64,000 nucleotides of DNA from Aquimarina aquimarini (GTDB taxonomy: Bacteria > Bacteroidota > Bacteroidia > Flavobacteriales > Flavobacteriaceae). The translations under genes and the position numbers were made by a program. Below are positions 18,543 to 28,252 of the stretch, piece after piece. The stretch spans positions 230,042 through 294,041 of the forward strand of contig NZ_OMKE01000009.1 in assembly GCF_900299535.1 (NCBI RefSeq), read 5' to 3'. Position 1 is the stretch's first letter, and every line of letters starts with the position of its first letter. A model generated the notes under the pieces. It had not been told where the DNA came from, made no database searches, and worked only from the letters and a program-made list of their open reading frames with translations.

Positions 18543-19001
18543 CTATTTCTTTTTGACCGCTACGCACTCTATTTCTATCTTAGCATCTTTTGCAAGTCCT
18601 TTTGCTGCAAAAGTAGTACGAGCAGGTTTATGAGGAAAATAGTCTTTATAAATCTCATTAAAAGCAGAAAAATCGTTTATATCAGAAAGAATCACAGTGC
18701 ACTTTACTACATTTTCCATATCCATATTATGATGCTTCAAAACATCTTTTATATTTTCCAAAGCTTGCTTTGTTTCTACTTTTATCCCTCCTTCAACTAA
18801 TTCTCTTACACTATGATCCATACCTATCTGCCCAGATAGAAAGTATAAATCTCCAACTTGTACAATATCAGAAAATGGAGCTTTTGATTTTTTGGGTTCG
18901 TGTGTCTTATGAAAAACTACTTCTTTTTTAGAATCAGAAGTATTCATAGTGCATCCTATAAAAATCATTAAAAGACATATAAGAGAAATTGTTTTTTTCA
19001 T
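18543..19001 (-). CDS. RidA (YjgF/UK114) family lipoprotein
   Basis: A 152-residue protein with a lipoprotein signal (MKKTISLICLLMIFIGC, Cys17) followed by a complete RidA domain. The start at 19001 is chosen because it gives this signal; an earlier in-frame Met adds 14 polar residues in front of it. RidA landmarks are 'FSDIVQVGDLYFLSGQIG', 'VVKCTVILSDINDFSAFNEIYKDYF' and 'PARTTFAAKGL', with the Arg that binds the carboxylate of imine substrates. RidA proteins hydrolyse reactive enamines and imines in the cytoplasm, so export to the envelope is unusual. The substrate is unknown. Confidence 0.88.
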   Translation of the reverse strand: MKKTISLICLLMIFIGCTMNTSDSKKEVVFHKTHEPKKSKAPFSDIVQVGDLYFLSGQIGMDHSVRELVEGGIKVETKQALENIKDVLKHHNMDMENVVKCTVILSDINDFSAFNEIYKDYFPHKPARTTFAAKGLAKDAKIEIECVAVKKK

Positions 19002-19167
19002 CTGTTTATATCTGAAATTATAATTATTTTCTTGTTTAGTCATAACTTCAAAACCGATTTTAATACCATTTTTATAAAGAGCTACAATTTTACTTTGTAT
19101 TAAAAATAACGTATAATTTCTATAGAAAAGTTAAGATTCCTATTTTTATGCAAAATTATTTCTAATT

Positions 19168-20697
19168 ATGAGTGATAATCAGGCATTTCTAGATCATATA
19201 AATAAAGGATACACCACCAAAGGTGATTTTCTAACCATGGGAGCAGCTATGTATAATGGCGAGACGATAACCGATGCTCATGTAAAAATCCCTTTAAAAA
19301 CATTAAACCGTCACGGTTTGATAGCTGGAGCAACAGGTACAGGAAAAACCAAAACCCTACAAGTAATAGCTGAAAATCTAAGCGAACAAGGAATCCCTGT
19401 ACTTTTGATGGATATAAAAGGAGACTTGAGTGGAATCGCAGCGGCAAGCCCAGGACATCCTAAAATCGATGAACGTCATCAGAAAATCGGCATTCCCTTT
19501 GAAGCCAAAAATTTTCCTGTAGAAATTCTCTCACTCTCTGATCAAGATGGGGTAAGGCTTAGAGCTACAGTAAGTGAATTTGGACCTGTATTATTATCCA
19601 GAATCCTTGATGTAACAACTACTCAAGCAGGAATTATTTCTGTTATTTTCAAATATTGCGATGATAATAAACTACCCCTATTAGATTTAAAAGATCTAAA
19701 AAAAGTATTACAGTTTGCTACCCAAGAAGGAAAAAAGGAATTAGAAAAAGATTATGGTCGTATCTCTACTGCCTCTACTGGGTCTATTTTACGTAAAATA
19801 GTAGAACTTGAGCAACAAGGAGCTGATCAATTTTTTGGTGAGAAGTCATTTGAAGTTCAAGATTTGTGTAGAATTGATGAAAACGGCAGAGGTATAATTA
19901 ATATTATTAGATTAACAGATATACAAGATAAACCCAAGTTGTTTTCTACTTTTATGCTGAGTCTTCTTGCAGAAATATATGGTACTTTTCCTGAGCAAGG
20001 AGATAGTGGAAGGCCTGAATTAGTAATTTTTCTAGATGAAGCACATTTGATTTTTAAAGAAGCTTCTAATGCGCTTATGGGCCAAATAGAAAGTATTGTC
20101 AAGCTTATACGATCAAAGGGTGTTGGTCTTTATTTTGTAACCCAAAACCCTACTGATATTCCAGATGGAGTATTGAGTCAGCTAGGTCTAAAAGTGCAAC
20201 ATGCACTTAGAGCATTTACTGCAAAAGACAGAAAAGCGATCAAACTTACTGCAGAAAACTATCCTATTTCAGAGTATTATGACACCAAAGAAATGCTTAC
20301 TTCATTAGGAATAGGAGAAGCACTGGTATCTGCTCTTGATGAGAAAGGGCGTCCTACTCCTCTTGCCGCTACCATGCTACGGGCACCAATGAGCCGAATG
20401 GATATATTAAATGAGAATGAACTAAAAGATGTACTCAAAAAATCAAAGCTTATTCCTAAATACAATAAAGAAATTGATAGAGAGAGTGCATATGAGCTTT
20501 TGAACGAAAAAATAGAAAAAGCCGAAGCAGAAGAAGCAAAGGCTGCCGCAAAAAAAGAGAGAGAAAAACTCGATAAAAGCTCCTCTCGTACAAGAAGCCG
20601 AAGGACTAGTACTACCGAAAAAGCTATTATAAAGGTACTTACTAGCGCAACCTTTATAAGAGGTGCTCTAGGAGTACTAAATAAGTTATTGAAATAA
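19168..20697 (+). CDS. HerA-like ATPase (DUF853 / YjgR family)
   Basis: A 509-residue P-loop ATPase of the HerA/FtsK-related DUF853 type. Walker A is GATGTGKT at residues 54-61, and Walker B is 'LVIFLDEAHLIF' near 287, followed by 'IVKLIRSKGVGLYFVTQNPTDIP', a typical arginine and sensor region. The C-terminus (about 440-490) is a charged coiled coil rich in Glu, Ala and Lys, then a short hydrophobic tail. The E. coli homologue YjgR has no firmly known role. It appears to be transcribed with the lipoprotein gene 42 bases downstream or to precede it closely. Confidence 0.92.
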   Translation: MSDNQAFLDHINKGYTTKGDFLTMGAAMYNGETITDAHVKIPLKTLNRHGLIAGATGTGKTKTLQVIAENLSEQGIPVLLMDIKGDLSGIAAASPGHPKIDERHQKIGIPFEAKNFPVEILSLSDQDGVRLRATVSEFGPVLLSRILDVTTTQAGIISVIFKYCDDNKLPLLDLKDLKKVLQFATQEGKKELEKDYGRISTASTGSILRKIVELEQQGADQFFGEKSFEVQDLCRIDENGRGIINIIRLTDIQDKPKLFSTFMLSLLAEIYGTFPEQGDSGRPELVIFLDEAHLIFKEASNALMGQIESIVKLIRSKGVGLYFVTQNPTDIPDGVLSQLGLKVQHALRAFTAKDRKAIKLTAENYPISEYYDTKEMLTSLGIGEALVSALDEKGRPTPLAATMLRAPMSRMDILNENELKDVLKKSKLIPKYNKEIDRESAYELLNEKIEKAEAEEAKAAAKKEREKLDKSSSRTRSRRTSTTEKAIIKVLTSATFIRGALGVLNKLLK

Positions 20698-20739
20698 ATT
20701 ACGTTATCTCTTTATATAAAATATTCAACCATCTTAATT

Positions 20740-21306
20740 ATGAAAAAAATATTTTTCAAAGCCCTTCTTGTTCTATTGATTATCACAAGCTGTAAAAAAG
20801 AGCAACAACAAAACCCTTTTGAAATAGCAACTAATAGAATAGGACTATTGACCAATGAGATACAGGTTAATGAATTGGATTCTATTTTCGCAAATGATTC
20901 TATTGCAAAAAGAACTGCTGGAGATCAGTATTTAAATAGTACAAACGAAATTGAAATTTTTGAAAAAGGTGGAGCAAAACTCTTGGTTATAGAACCCAAA
21001 ACAGAAGCAGATCCTAGCTCAACCATAGAGAATATACAAATTATAGACCCAAGATACAAAACAGTTTCTGGGCTATCTTCTCATAGTACTTTCAAGGACA
21101 TTAATGACAACTACACTATTTCAAAAATTAATAACACATTAAGTACAGCTGTAATATTTGTAGACAGTATCCAGGCATACTTTACTATTGATAAAAAAGA
21201 GCTTCCTCAAAAATTCAGACAATCCACCGATATAGAAATACAAACCACTGATATTCCAGAATCGGCAAAAATCAAACATTTCTGGATAAACTGGGATGCC
21301 AATTAA
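20740..21306 (+). CDS. Uncharacterised lipoprotein
   Basis: A 188-residue lipoprotein (signal ending at Cys18, '...LIITSC', then a run of Lys and Gln). No domain was recognised. The body has predicted mixed alpha and beta content, including an 'IQIIDPRYKTVSGLSSHSTFKDI' segment and an 'ALSTAVIFVDSIQAYFTI'-like segment that suggest a small globular ligand-binding or scaffold domain. It lies 42 bases after the HerA-like ATPase gene and is followed by a nested hairpin terminator. Confidence 0.8.
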   Translation: MKKIFFKALLVLLIITSCKKEQQQNPFEIATNRIGLLTNEIQVNELDSIFANDSIAKRTAGDQYLNSTNEIEIFEKGGAKLLVIEPKTEADPSSTIENIQIIDPRYKTVSGLSSHSTFKDINDNYTISKINNTLSTAVIFVDSIQAYFTIDKKELPQKFRQSTDIEIQTTDIPESAKIKHFWINWDAN

Positions 21307-21317
21307 ATCTATAAATA

Positions 21318-21389
21318 GATAAAAACAACACTTATAAACTTTCCTTTTTTATAAAAAAGGAAAGAAAAGTTTCATTAAAGTGTTTTTAT
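21318..21389 (+). terminator. Nested hairpin terminator
   Basis: An outer stem (GATAAAAAC...ACACT with AGTGTTTTTATC) encloses a strong inner hairpin (CTTTCCTTTTTT with AAAAAAGGAAAG). It follows the lipoprotein gene, and its structure would stop transcription in either direction. Confidence 0.7.
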
Positions 21390-21490
21390 CTACCTTGCTA
21401 TAATTCAAAAACGATAGGTCAATACTTTTTCTTCAAGAGGAATATAGATACTTTTACACACATAATAGAAACAGTACAACGTGAAGATGA

Positions 21491-22330
21491 ATGAAAGAAA
21501 AATATAAAAAATATCTACCTCTTATCATAGGAAAATATATCCAATGCCTTTTCCTATTTTATCCAAAAAAGGCAATTCATAAAGCATACATTCTATTTTG
21601 TACTCCAAGAAAAGGAAAAGTGCAACCAGAACAAGAATATTTTCTTGAGGAAGCCGAAGATGAAACTATCTTGATAGGCTCTACTCATATTCAAACGTAT
21701 AGATGGGCAAACACAGGAGAAACAATTTTACTCGTTCACGGATGGGAAAGTAATACACATCGATGGAAAAAATTAATTAAAAAGTTACAAGAAAAAAACT
21801 ACAATATCATCGCTTTTGATGCTCCAGCTCATGGCAACTCATCTGGTAAAATACTAAACATTCCATTATACACAAAGTGCTTACAAAAAGTGATTGAGTT
21901 ATATAGACCTAATTATGTCATGGGGCATTCTGTAGGTGGAATGGCCGCTATTTTTCATCAATACTCTTACCCTAATGATGAGATAGAAAAATTAGTTATA
22001 CTAGCTCCCCCATCAGAGTTATCAAGAATCATGACAGGGTATCAAGATACATTAAAACTATCTTCTAAGTTTATGGCTGCACTAGATCAATATTTCAAAA
22101 ATAAGCATGGTTTTTATTTTGAAGAGTTTTCGATTTCTGAATTTTCTAGAAACTTAACTCAAAAAGGACTCTTAATTCATGACAAAAACGATACTATTGC
22201 ACCATATTTTGAAGCAAAAAGCATAAGTCAAAACTGGAATGGGGTTCAATTTATCAGTACAGAAAACTATGGGCATTCTCTATTTTTTGATGAAGTAGAC
22301 ACTATAATTCTTGATTTTTTAAAAACATAA
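21491..22330 (+). CDS. Alpha/beta hydrolase
   Basis: A 279-residue alpha/beta hydrolase fold protein. The nucleophile elbow is GHSVGG near residue 144, the oxyanion region is 'LLVHGWESN' near 78, the acid is in 'HDKND' near 230 and the catalytic His in 'YGHSLFF' near 260. A hydrophobic stretch at residues 9-24 could anchor it in the membrane, but no clear cleavage site is visible. The substrate is unknown. The gene stands alone, with a short hairpin (22335-22356, GTATCAG/CTGATAC) after it. Confidence 0.87.
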   Translation: MKEKYKKYLPLIIGKYIQCLFLFYPKKAIHKAYILFCTPRKGKVQPEQEYFLEEAEDETILIGSTHIQTYRWANTGETILLVHGWESNTHRWKKLIKKLQEKNYNIIAFDAPAHGNSSGKILNIPLYTKCLQKVIELYRPNYVMGHSVGGMAAIFHQYSYPNDEIEKLVILAPPSELSRIMTGYQDTLKLSSKFMAALDQYFKNKHGFYFEEFSISEFSRNLTQKGLLIHDKNDTIAPYFEAKSISQNWNGVQFISTENYGHSLFFDEVDTIILDFLKT

Positions 22331-22487
22331 CCAAGTATCAGATAACACACTGATACAATTTCCACCTTCTTTTTGGTTTATAGTTAAAAAGCCACTTCAC
22401 TCAACCATAACGGTAGTTCACTCATTCTTACTTTCTACATATAGGGTTTCAAGTATATGTTTGTATTAAATTATAACTACACCAATT

Positions 22488-23495
22488 ATGAAAAATACAA
22501 CTTTTGCTTTTTTTTTATTAATATCATCAGTTATTTCTGCACAGATAAATGGAAACGTTTCTTCAATTTCTAGACAAAATGTTGTCCATATGGAAAACAA
22601 TTCCATTATATATAAAGATCAAATAAATCAGTTTAGAAAACAAAATCTGGTTCCAAATCCAATAATAACTTTAGATGTTAAGGCATTACACAATATTATT
22701 GCTGACTCATATACAGCTGTTTTTAATGTAACACAGATAGGAAAAACATCTGAAGAGACTAACAGGCTAATGAAAAATCGAATGGCAAAAGTAAAAAATG
22801 AATTACTCGCAAATGGCATTCCTGAACAAGATATCATTCTTGATGTAGTATCATTTATTCCTATATATGAAACCGTAGTAGAACACAAAATATTCAGTAA
22901 AAAATACAATGAAGTTCCCAAAGGTTTTGAATTGCAGCAAAATATTCATGTAAAATTCACAAAAGTAAATCAGTTTGAAAAAATACTTTCTGCTTGTGCT
23001 AATAATGAAATTTACAACCTTGTAAAGGTTGACTATTTTATCGATAATATTCAAGAAATATATTCACAACTACGTGTAGAGATATTAAAAACATTAAAAG
23101 AGAAACAACAGTTTTATACTGATTTAGGTTTTGACATAACACTTTATAAACCAACTATTGCAGATACTCAATACTGTTACTTCCCAAAAGAATTCTACAA
23201 AGAATACCAAGCATTCAACAGTACTTCTATAGAAGCATTTAGCAAAAAACAAGGGGTTCAAAAAACAACAAAACCAATATCATATTATTATGACCCTTTA
23301 TCATTTAAAGATTATGATATTGTTATAAACTCATCAATTGTAGAACCAGTAATCCAAATAGGACTAGAGATAAAATTACAATACACATCAAAACCTCAAG
23401 AACCAAAGCCAGCTGATAAAGAAACTGTAGCTCCCAAATATTTCTTAATATCACCCAATGGAAGTATAGACGTAAAAGAGTTAAAAATAAGCTAG
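22488..23495 (+). CDS. SIMPL (DUF541) domain secreted protein
   Basis: A 335-residue secreted protein with a signal peptide (cleavage after about residue 18, 'SSVISAQ'). Residues 55-200 show the SIMPL-type pattern: 'ADSYTAVFNVTQIGKTSEETNRLMKNRMAKVKNELLANGIPEQDI' followed by 'FELQQNIHVKFTKVNQFEKIL'. SIMPL proteins are periplasmic or outer-membrane-associated, and a few are linked to signalling or stress. The C-terminus is Lys/Pro-rich and without a sorting motif. The gene is monocistronic. The function is unknown. Confidence 0.78.
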   Translation: MKNTTFAFFLLISSVISAQINGNVSSISRQNVVHMENNSIIYKDQINQFRKQNLVPNPIITLDVKALHNIIADSYTAVFNVTQIGKTSEETNRLMKNRMAKVKNELLANGIPEQDIILDVVSFIPIYETVVEHKIFSKKYNEVPKGFELQQNIHVKFTKVNQFEKILSACANNEIYNLVKVDYFIDNIQEIYSQLRVEILKTLKEKQQFYTDLGFDITLYKPTIADTQYCYFPKEFYKEYQAFNSTSIEAFSKKQGVQKTTKPISYYYDPLSFKDYDIVINSSIVEPVIQIGLEIKLQYTSKPQEPKPADKETVAPKYFLISPNGSIDVKELKIS

Positions 23496-23605
23496 AAAAC
23501 ACATCATAAGAATTGATAGAAGTATTTAAAATTTATATTTTCTAAAAACCAAATAGGTAATAGGATCCCTTTATAAATATTATCTTTGTACATTATTTTA
23601 ATTGT

Positions 23606-24478
23606 ATGCCAGAAAAAACACTTACCAGACTTAACAAATATCTAAGTGAAGTTGGGTATTGCTCAAGACGTGAAGCCGATAAATTAATTGATCAAGGAAG
23701 AGTTACTATTAATGGCAAAATACCCGAAATGGGAACTAAAGTTGCTCCAGAAGATACTGTACAAGTAGATGGTGAATTAATTAATCAACCTAAAGAAAAA
23801 CATGTTTACCTTGCTTTTAATAAACCTGTAGGAATTGTTTGTACCACTGCTCAAAACGAAAAAGACAATATTATTGATTATATCAATTACCCTAAACGTA
23901 TTTTTCCTATCGGTAGATTAGACAAACCTAGTGAAGGTTTAATTTTTTTAACTAGCGATGGAGATATTGTAAATAAAATTTTAAGAGCTAGAAACAATCA
24001 CGAGAAAGAATATTTAGTAACTGTAAACAAACTAATTAGCCCTTTATTTATAAAGCGAATGAGTAATGGTGTCCCTATTTTAGATACAATAACTCGCAAA
24101 TGTGAAGTAGAGCAAGTTAATAAATATGATTTCAAAATCATTCTTACACAAGGGCTCAACCGCCAGATACGAAGAATGTGTGAGTATCTTGGGTATGATG
24201 TAGTTCGGCTAAAAAGAATTAGAATCATGAATGTGCCTCTAGATGTTCCCCTAGGAGAATGGAGATATCTTACAGAAAAAGAACTCCTAGTTCTTAACTC
24301 AGATACTGAAGATTCTAGTAAGACAGAAGAAGCTTCTGCTATCGAAGAAAAAAAACAAAAAAGAAATAGTACTACCCATAATAAACGGTTTATTCCTAAA
24401 GACTCTAATAAAAGAAGAAACGATAACAGAAATACACATCCATCAAAAAACAAAAGACGTAGAGATAGGAAAAACTAA
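23606..24478 (+). CDS. rluF: 23S rRNA pseudouridine synthase, RluF type
   Basis: A 290-residue pseudouridine synthase. The S4 RNA-binding domain is at residues 5-60 ('[30 protein letters not shown]'). The catalytic domain has '[21 protein letters not shown]' with the catalytic Asp near residue 106, followed by '[15 protein letters not shown]', 'GVPILDT' and '[20 protein letters not shown]', which match E. coli RluF more closely than RluB or RsuA. A basic, Lys/Arg/Asn-rich tail of about 55 residues follows, as in RluF. It is expected to modify U2604 of 23S rRNA. Confidence 0.92.
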   Translation: MPEKTLTRLNKYLSEVGYCSRREADKLIDQGRVTINGKIPEMGTKVAPEDTVQVDGELINQPKEKHVYLAFNKPVGIVCTTAQNEKDNIIDYINYPKRIFPIGRLDKPSEGLIFLTSDGDIVNKILRARNNHEKEYLVTVNKLISPLFIKRMSNGVPILDTITRKCEVEQVNKYDFKIILTQGLNRQIRRMCEYLGYDVVRLKRIRIMNVPLDVPLGEWRYLTEKELLVLNSDTEDSSKTEEASAIEEKKQKRNSTTHNKRFIPKDSNKRRNDNRNTHPSKNKRRRDRKN

Positions 24479-24664
24479 CGAATTCTAAGTTACACCCAAG
24501 CAGTGTACTGTACCATTTATATATTGAAATTATCAATAGTAGATACCAAGAAAAAGTAATCAGCAACAATCTGCTGTTTTTCATTTTAAAGTATTTTTAG
24601 TATCTTCAACATGCTTACTTCATACATTTCATTTTTTTAAGTAATCATTTATAGTAAACTGCTT

Positions 24665-25318
24665 ATGAAAAGAATAGTACATTATACCACATTAATTTCC
24701 TGTATATTATTATTAAATAGTTGTGGAGTTCCACAAGCTGATTATGATACATTAAAAGAGGAAAACAAAAAACTAAAACAAGAAATACTAAAGTTAAAAA
24801 AGACATTAAACGATAGTGATCCTGAAGATCAAAAAAAAACTAAAAGTTATCAAAAAGCACTATCAAAAATGCAAGAAAAATATGACCCTACAAATAGTGT
24901 CACATGGTATTCTGATAAATCCTCTATAAAAGTTAATACCAAAAATTATATTCAGATTTATGTTGGTAAAAAAAACAAAGGCAAAACATGGCTTGGTCTC
25001 TCTATCAATTATTTTACTAAAAAAGATTGGTTATTTATTCAAAGAATAGAAATAGATGTTGATGGCAAAACTTTTGAAATAGAAGAAGAATCTAAAGGTG
25101 AATTAAAGAAAAAAGAAGAATCTGGAGGAAAAAGAGAATGGATAGATCGTATTGTAAAACAACTTGAAATACCCATGATAAAAGCAATAGCTTCTGGTAA
25201 AACGGTTAAAATAAAGTTTTTTGGTAAAGATGACGTAAAAGAAATGACTGTAACAACAGCAGAAAAAAGATCTATGCAAAATGTACTTAAAGCTTTTTAT
25301 GAGCTTAGAGAACTATAA
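24665..25318 (+). CDS. Lipoprotein with an N-terminal coiled coil
   Basis: A 217-residue lipoprotein (lipobox ending at Cys20, 'LLNSC'). Residues 25-70 are a heptad-like coiled coil of Glu, Lys and Leu. The second half (70-215) is an uncharacterised mixed domain with 'WYSDKSSIKVNTKNYIQIYVGKK' and 'WLGLSINYFTKKDWLFIQRIEIDVDGK'. No family was recognised. It lies alone on + between the pseudouridine synthase and the hydroxylase gene, both more than 180 bases away. Confidence 0.82.
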   Translation: MKRIVHYTTLISCILLLNSCGVPQADYDTLKEENKKLKQEILKLKKTLNDSDPEDQKKTKSYQKALSKMQEKYDPTNSVTWYSDKSSIKVNTKNYIQIYVGKKNKGKTWLGLSINYFTKKDWLFIQRIEIDVDGKTFEIEEESKGELKKKEESGGKREWIDRIVKQLEIPMIKAIASGKTVKIKFFGKDDVKEMTVTTAEKRSMQNVLKAFYELREL

Positions 25319-25504
25319 AAAATACTCAGTCAAAACAAATTCCTTATCTCACTTAATATTACTCATTTAAGGCTTTGTTTTTATTGTCTTTTTCAAAATC
25401 AGTTCTTTTTGAGTATAATTCATAATCGAATACTTCTTATAATTATAGCGATTTCCTGAAAATTCTCCCTATATTCTGCCCCCAAACAAATTTGACAAAA
25501 AAAG

Positions 25505-26434
25505 ATGGATTTTACCAACCCCTTGGTTTATGGAGTTCCTTGTTTCTTAGGACTTATATTACTAGAGTTAACATACAGCAAAACTCATGATCATAAAGAG
25601 CTATATAATTGGAAAGATTTAACTGCCAGCCTTACTATGGGAGTTGGATCAGCTATTTTAGGTCCACTAATCAAAACAGCCTTTTCAATTGTTCTTTTTC
25701 ACTTTGTTTATGAGTTTTTCAATCCAGAAATAGATGGAGTTCGAACAAATATAATGGGATGGCAATCTTTTGGATATGCATGGTATGTATGGCTATTATG
25801 TCAACTTGCAGATGACTTTACCTATTACTGGTTTCACAGACAAAATCATATGGTTAGAGTATTATGGGCGGCACACATTGTTCATCATTCATCAGATAAC
25901 TTTAACCTAGGTACTGCCGTTCGTAATGGATGGTTTACACTCTTATACAAACCACTATTCTATATGTGGTTACCTGCCATAGGATTTCCTCCAGAAATGG
26001 TAGTAGTGTGTTTAGGTATTGAAGCTTTGTGGCAATTCCAACTTCATTCTGTATATATTCCTAAAATGGGAATTATTGAAAAATTTATGAATACGCACAC
26101 AATGCATCAAGTACATCATGCTAAAAATTTAGAGTATATGGATAAAAATCATGGGGGATTCCTTAATGTTTTTGATAAAATATTCGGCACATGGAAAGCC
26201 CTTGATGAAAATATAGAAATACAATACGGAGTAACACATGCTCCTAATTCTTACAATCCATGGACTATTCTTACTCATGAGTATAAAGATATCTGGAACG
26301 ATACCAAAAAATCAAGAAACTGGTATCATAAATTCATGTACATTTTTGGCCCTCCAGGTTGGAGTCATGATGGAAGCACTTTGACTGTAAAACAAATGCA
26401 AAGAGATCTTGAAAACAAAAAGATTCCTACTTAA
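25505..26434 (+). CDS. Sterol desaturase / fatty acid hydroxylase family protein
   Basis: A 309-residue di-iron membrane hydroxylase. Histidine clusters are HRQNH near residue 112, HIVHH near 123 and HTMHQVHH near 200, the three-box pattern of the ERG3/C-4 sterol desaturase superfamily. About four membrane segments lie before and between the boxes. In Bacteroidota such proteins act on lipids (for example carotenoid or alkylglycerol hydroxylation); the substrate here cannot be told from sequence. It is monocistronic, with an AT-rich hairpin about 140 bases downstream. Confidence 0.9.
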   Translation: MDFTNPLVYGVPCFLGLILLELTYSKTHDHKELYNWKDLTASLTMGVGSAILGPLIKTAFSIVLFHFVYEFFNPEIDGVRTNIMGWQSFGYAWYVWLLCQLADDFTYYWFHRQNHMVRVLWAAHIVHHSSDNFNLGTAVRNGWFTLLYKPLFYMWLPAIGFPPEMVVVCLGIEALWQFQLHSVYIPKMGIIEKFMNTHTMHQVHHAKNLEYMDKNHGGFLNVFDKIFGTWKALDENIEIQYGVTHAPNSYNPWTILTHEYKDIWNDTKKSRNWYHKFMYIFGPPGWSHDGSTLTVKQMQRDLENKKIPT

Positions 26435-26575
26435 ATAATCTTTCAAAGCACATTTCTATTTAAATACTATCTCTAGAATGAACTCTAGAGAATTCGATGG
26501 GTTCTTTACTTTTTTTTAAAAAAATCATTGTTATTTTTATAGGGCAATAAGTTGTGTATATTTTAGAATATAAAC

Positions 26576-26612
26576 ATATATGATATATATTTTTTATATC
26601 ATATATTGTTTT
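26576..26612 (+). terminator. AT-only hairpin upstream of the ALDH gene
   Basis: A 12-bp AT-rich stem with only one GC pair (ATATATGATATA with TATATCATATAT), 7-base loop, then TGTTTTTATAG. It could end the hydroxylase transcript, but its low GC makes it weak, and it lies only 26 bases before the next start. Confidence 0.4.
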
Positions 26613-26637
26613 TATAGAGATTTTATACTTTTCTACC

Positions 26638-28002
26638 ATGAATTATCAAGAGATTATAAATCAGCAACGCTATTTTTTTAACACAAACGCTACAAAAGAT
26701 GTCACGTTTAGAATCAACCAATTAAAACGATTAAAGGCTGTTTTAAAAAAAAATGAGAAACTTCTCTATGATGCCATTTATACCGATTTTAAAAAATCAG
26801 AATTTGAGACTTATACTACCGAGTTATCTATAATATATCACGAAATTGATCTAGCACTCTCAAAAATCAAAAAATGGGTTAAAAAAAGAAAAACTTCTAC
26901 AAGCTTGGCTAACCTTCCTGGTAAAAGCTACATCATACCAGAACCCTACGGAACCATTTTGGTAATTGGAGCATGGAATTACCCATATCAATTATCCTTA
27001 TGCCCTGCAATATCAGCAATTGCCGCAGGATGTACCGTTATACTCAAACCTAGCGAATTATCCTCATCTACTTCTTCAATTTTAGCACAACTTATAAATC
27101 AAAATTTTGATTCTAATTTCTTTAAAGTTATAGAAGGCGGCGTAAAAGAAACCACTGAACTATTAAAAATCAAGTTTGATAAAATATTTTTTACTGGTAG
27201 TGCTACTGTTGGAAAAATCATATACCAAGCAGCCGCACAACACCTCACCCCGGTTACACTAGAATTAGGAGGAAAAAGCCCCGCTATCATCACAAAAGAT
27301 GTAAACATCGATTTAACTGCAAAACGATTGGTTTGGGCTAAATTCCTGAATGCTGGTCAAACTTGTATCGCTCCTGATTATGTTATGGTTGAATCTAGCA
27401 TTCACGATCAATTATTATCTGCCATACAAAAACATATCACAAAAGCAGATTACAATGTTTCTAACCATAATTATACACAAATTATCAATGATAAAAATTT
27501 TGATCGCCTTAATAAACTTATAGATCCAAGCAAAAAATTTATAGGAGGTATTAGTGATGCAAAAAAAAGAATAATCCCCCCAACTATTCTAAAAGATATA
27601 ACATTTTCTGATCCATCGATGCAAGAAGAGATATTTGGCCCTATTCTTCCTATACTTACATTTGACGCTATAGATCAAGCTATCAAAAACATAAAATCAC
27701 TTCCCTCTCCTCTTTCTTGTTATGTTTTTACTAAAAACAAAGCTATCAAAAATAAAATTCTACATGAGATTCCCTTTGGTGGTGGTGCTATAAATGATGC
27801 AGTTATGCATTTTATAGAACAATCTCTTCCTTTTGGAGGTATAGGAGATAGTGGGATAGGTAATTATCATGGAAAATATGGTTTTGAAACTTTTTCACAC
27901 AACAAAAGCATCCTACAAAAAACCTTTTGGGTAGAACTAAACCTAAAATATGCCCCGTATAGCATAAAAAAATTAAAATGGCTAAAACGCCTCATTGGGT
28001 AA
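26638..28002 (+). CDS. Class 3 aldehyde dehydrogenase
   Basis: A 454-residue NAD(P)-dependent aldehyde dehydrogenase of the short class 3 (ALDH3) type. Family landmarks are 'PYGTILVIGAWNYPYQLSL', 'ILKPSELSS', 'FFTGSATVGKII', the general base Glu in 'LELGGKSP' near residue 210, and the catalytic Cys in 'NAGQTCIAPDYV' near 242. The C-terminus ('ALKYAPYSIKKLKWLKRLIG'-like) carries a hydrophobic, basic tail, common in membrane-bound members that oxidise fatty aldehydes. The gene is monocistronic. Confidence 0.94.
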   Translation: MNYQEIINQQRYFFNTNATKDVTFRINQLKRLKAVLKKNEKLLYDAIYTDFKKSEFETYTTELSIIYHEIDLALSKIKKWVKKRKTSTSLANLPGKSYIIPEPYGTILVIGAWNYPYQLSLCPAISAIAAGCTVILKPSELSSSTSSILAQLINQNFDSNFFKVIEGGVKETTELLKIKFDKIFFTGSATVGKIIYQAAAQHLTPVTLELGGKSPAIITKDVNIDLTAKRLVWAKFLNAGQTCIAPDYVMVESSIHDQLLSAIQKHITKADYNVSNHNYTQIINDKNFDRLNKLIDPSKKFIGGISDAKKRIIPPTILKDITFSDPSMQEEIFGPILPILTFDAIDQAIKNIKSLPSPLSCYVFTKNKAIKNKILHEIPFGGGAINDAVMHFIEQSLPFGGIGDSGIGNYHGKYGFETFSHNKSILQKTFWVELNLKYAPYSIKKLKWLKRLIG

Positions 28003-28252
28003 TCAAAACACCTACCGATAAATAGCTCTTCTTATTTTCATAAAAATTTAATACTATAATATTTTACATTTTTTTTATATGCTGGGGTTTCCCGTAAAAA
28101 TTTTAAATAATTGTGTAGTAAATTAGAAGTAACAAACACAATACACACAAAAACAAACATTTAAACCATGATATAAGTATCATATTATAATTCAATCATA
28201 CCCTAAACTAAACTGATTGTAATCAACTATTAATAATATAAAATACGCGAAT

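Noticed and set aside
22335..22356. 7-bp perfect hairpin after the alpha/beta hydrolase gene
   Set aside because: Stem is short and the T-tract starts several bases later; too weak to list as a terminator.
23998..24453. 151-aa minus-strand ORF inside the RluF-type gene
   Set aside because: Ser/Leu-rich antisense of a well-conserved gene; no family match or promoter.
28061..28252. Search for a riboswitch or structured RNA before the 85-aa repeat protein
   Set aside because: No stable conserved fold or known riboswitch core was found.
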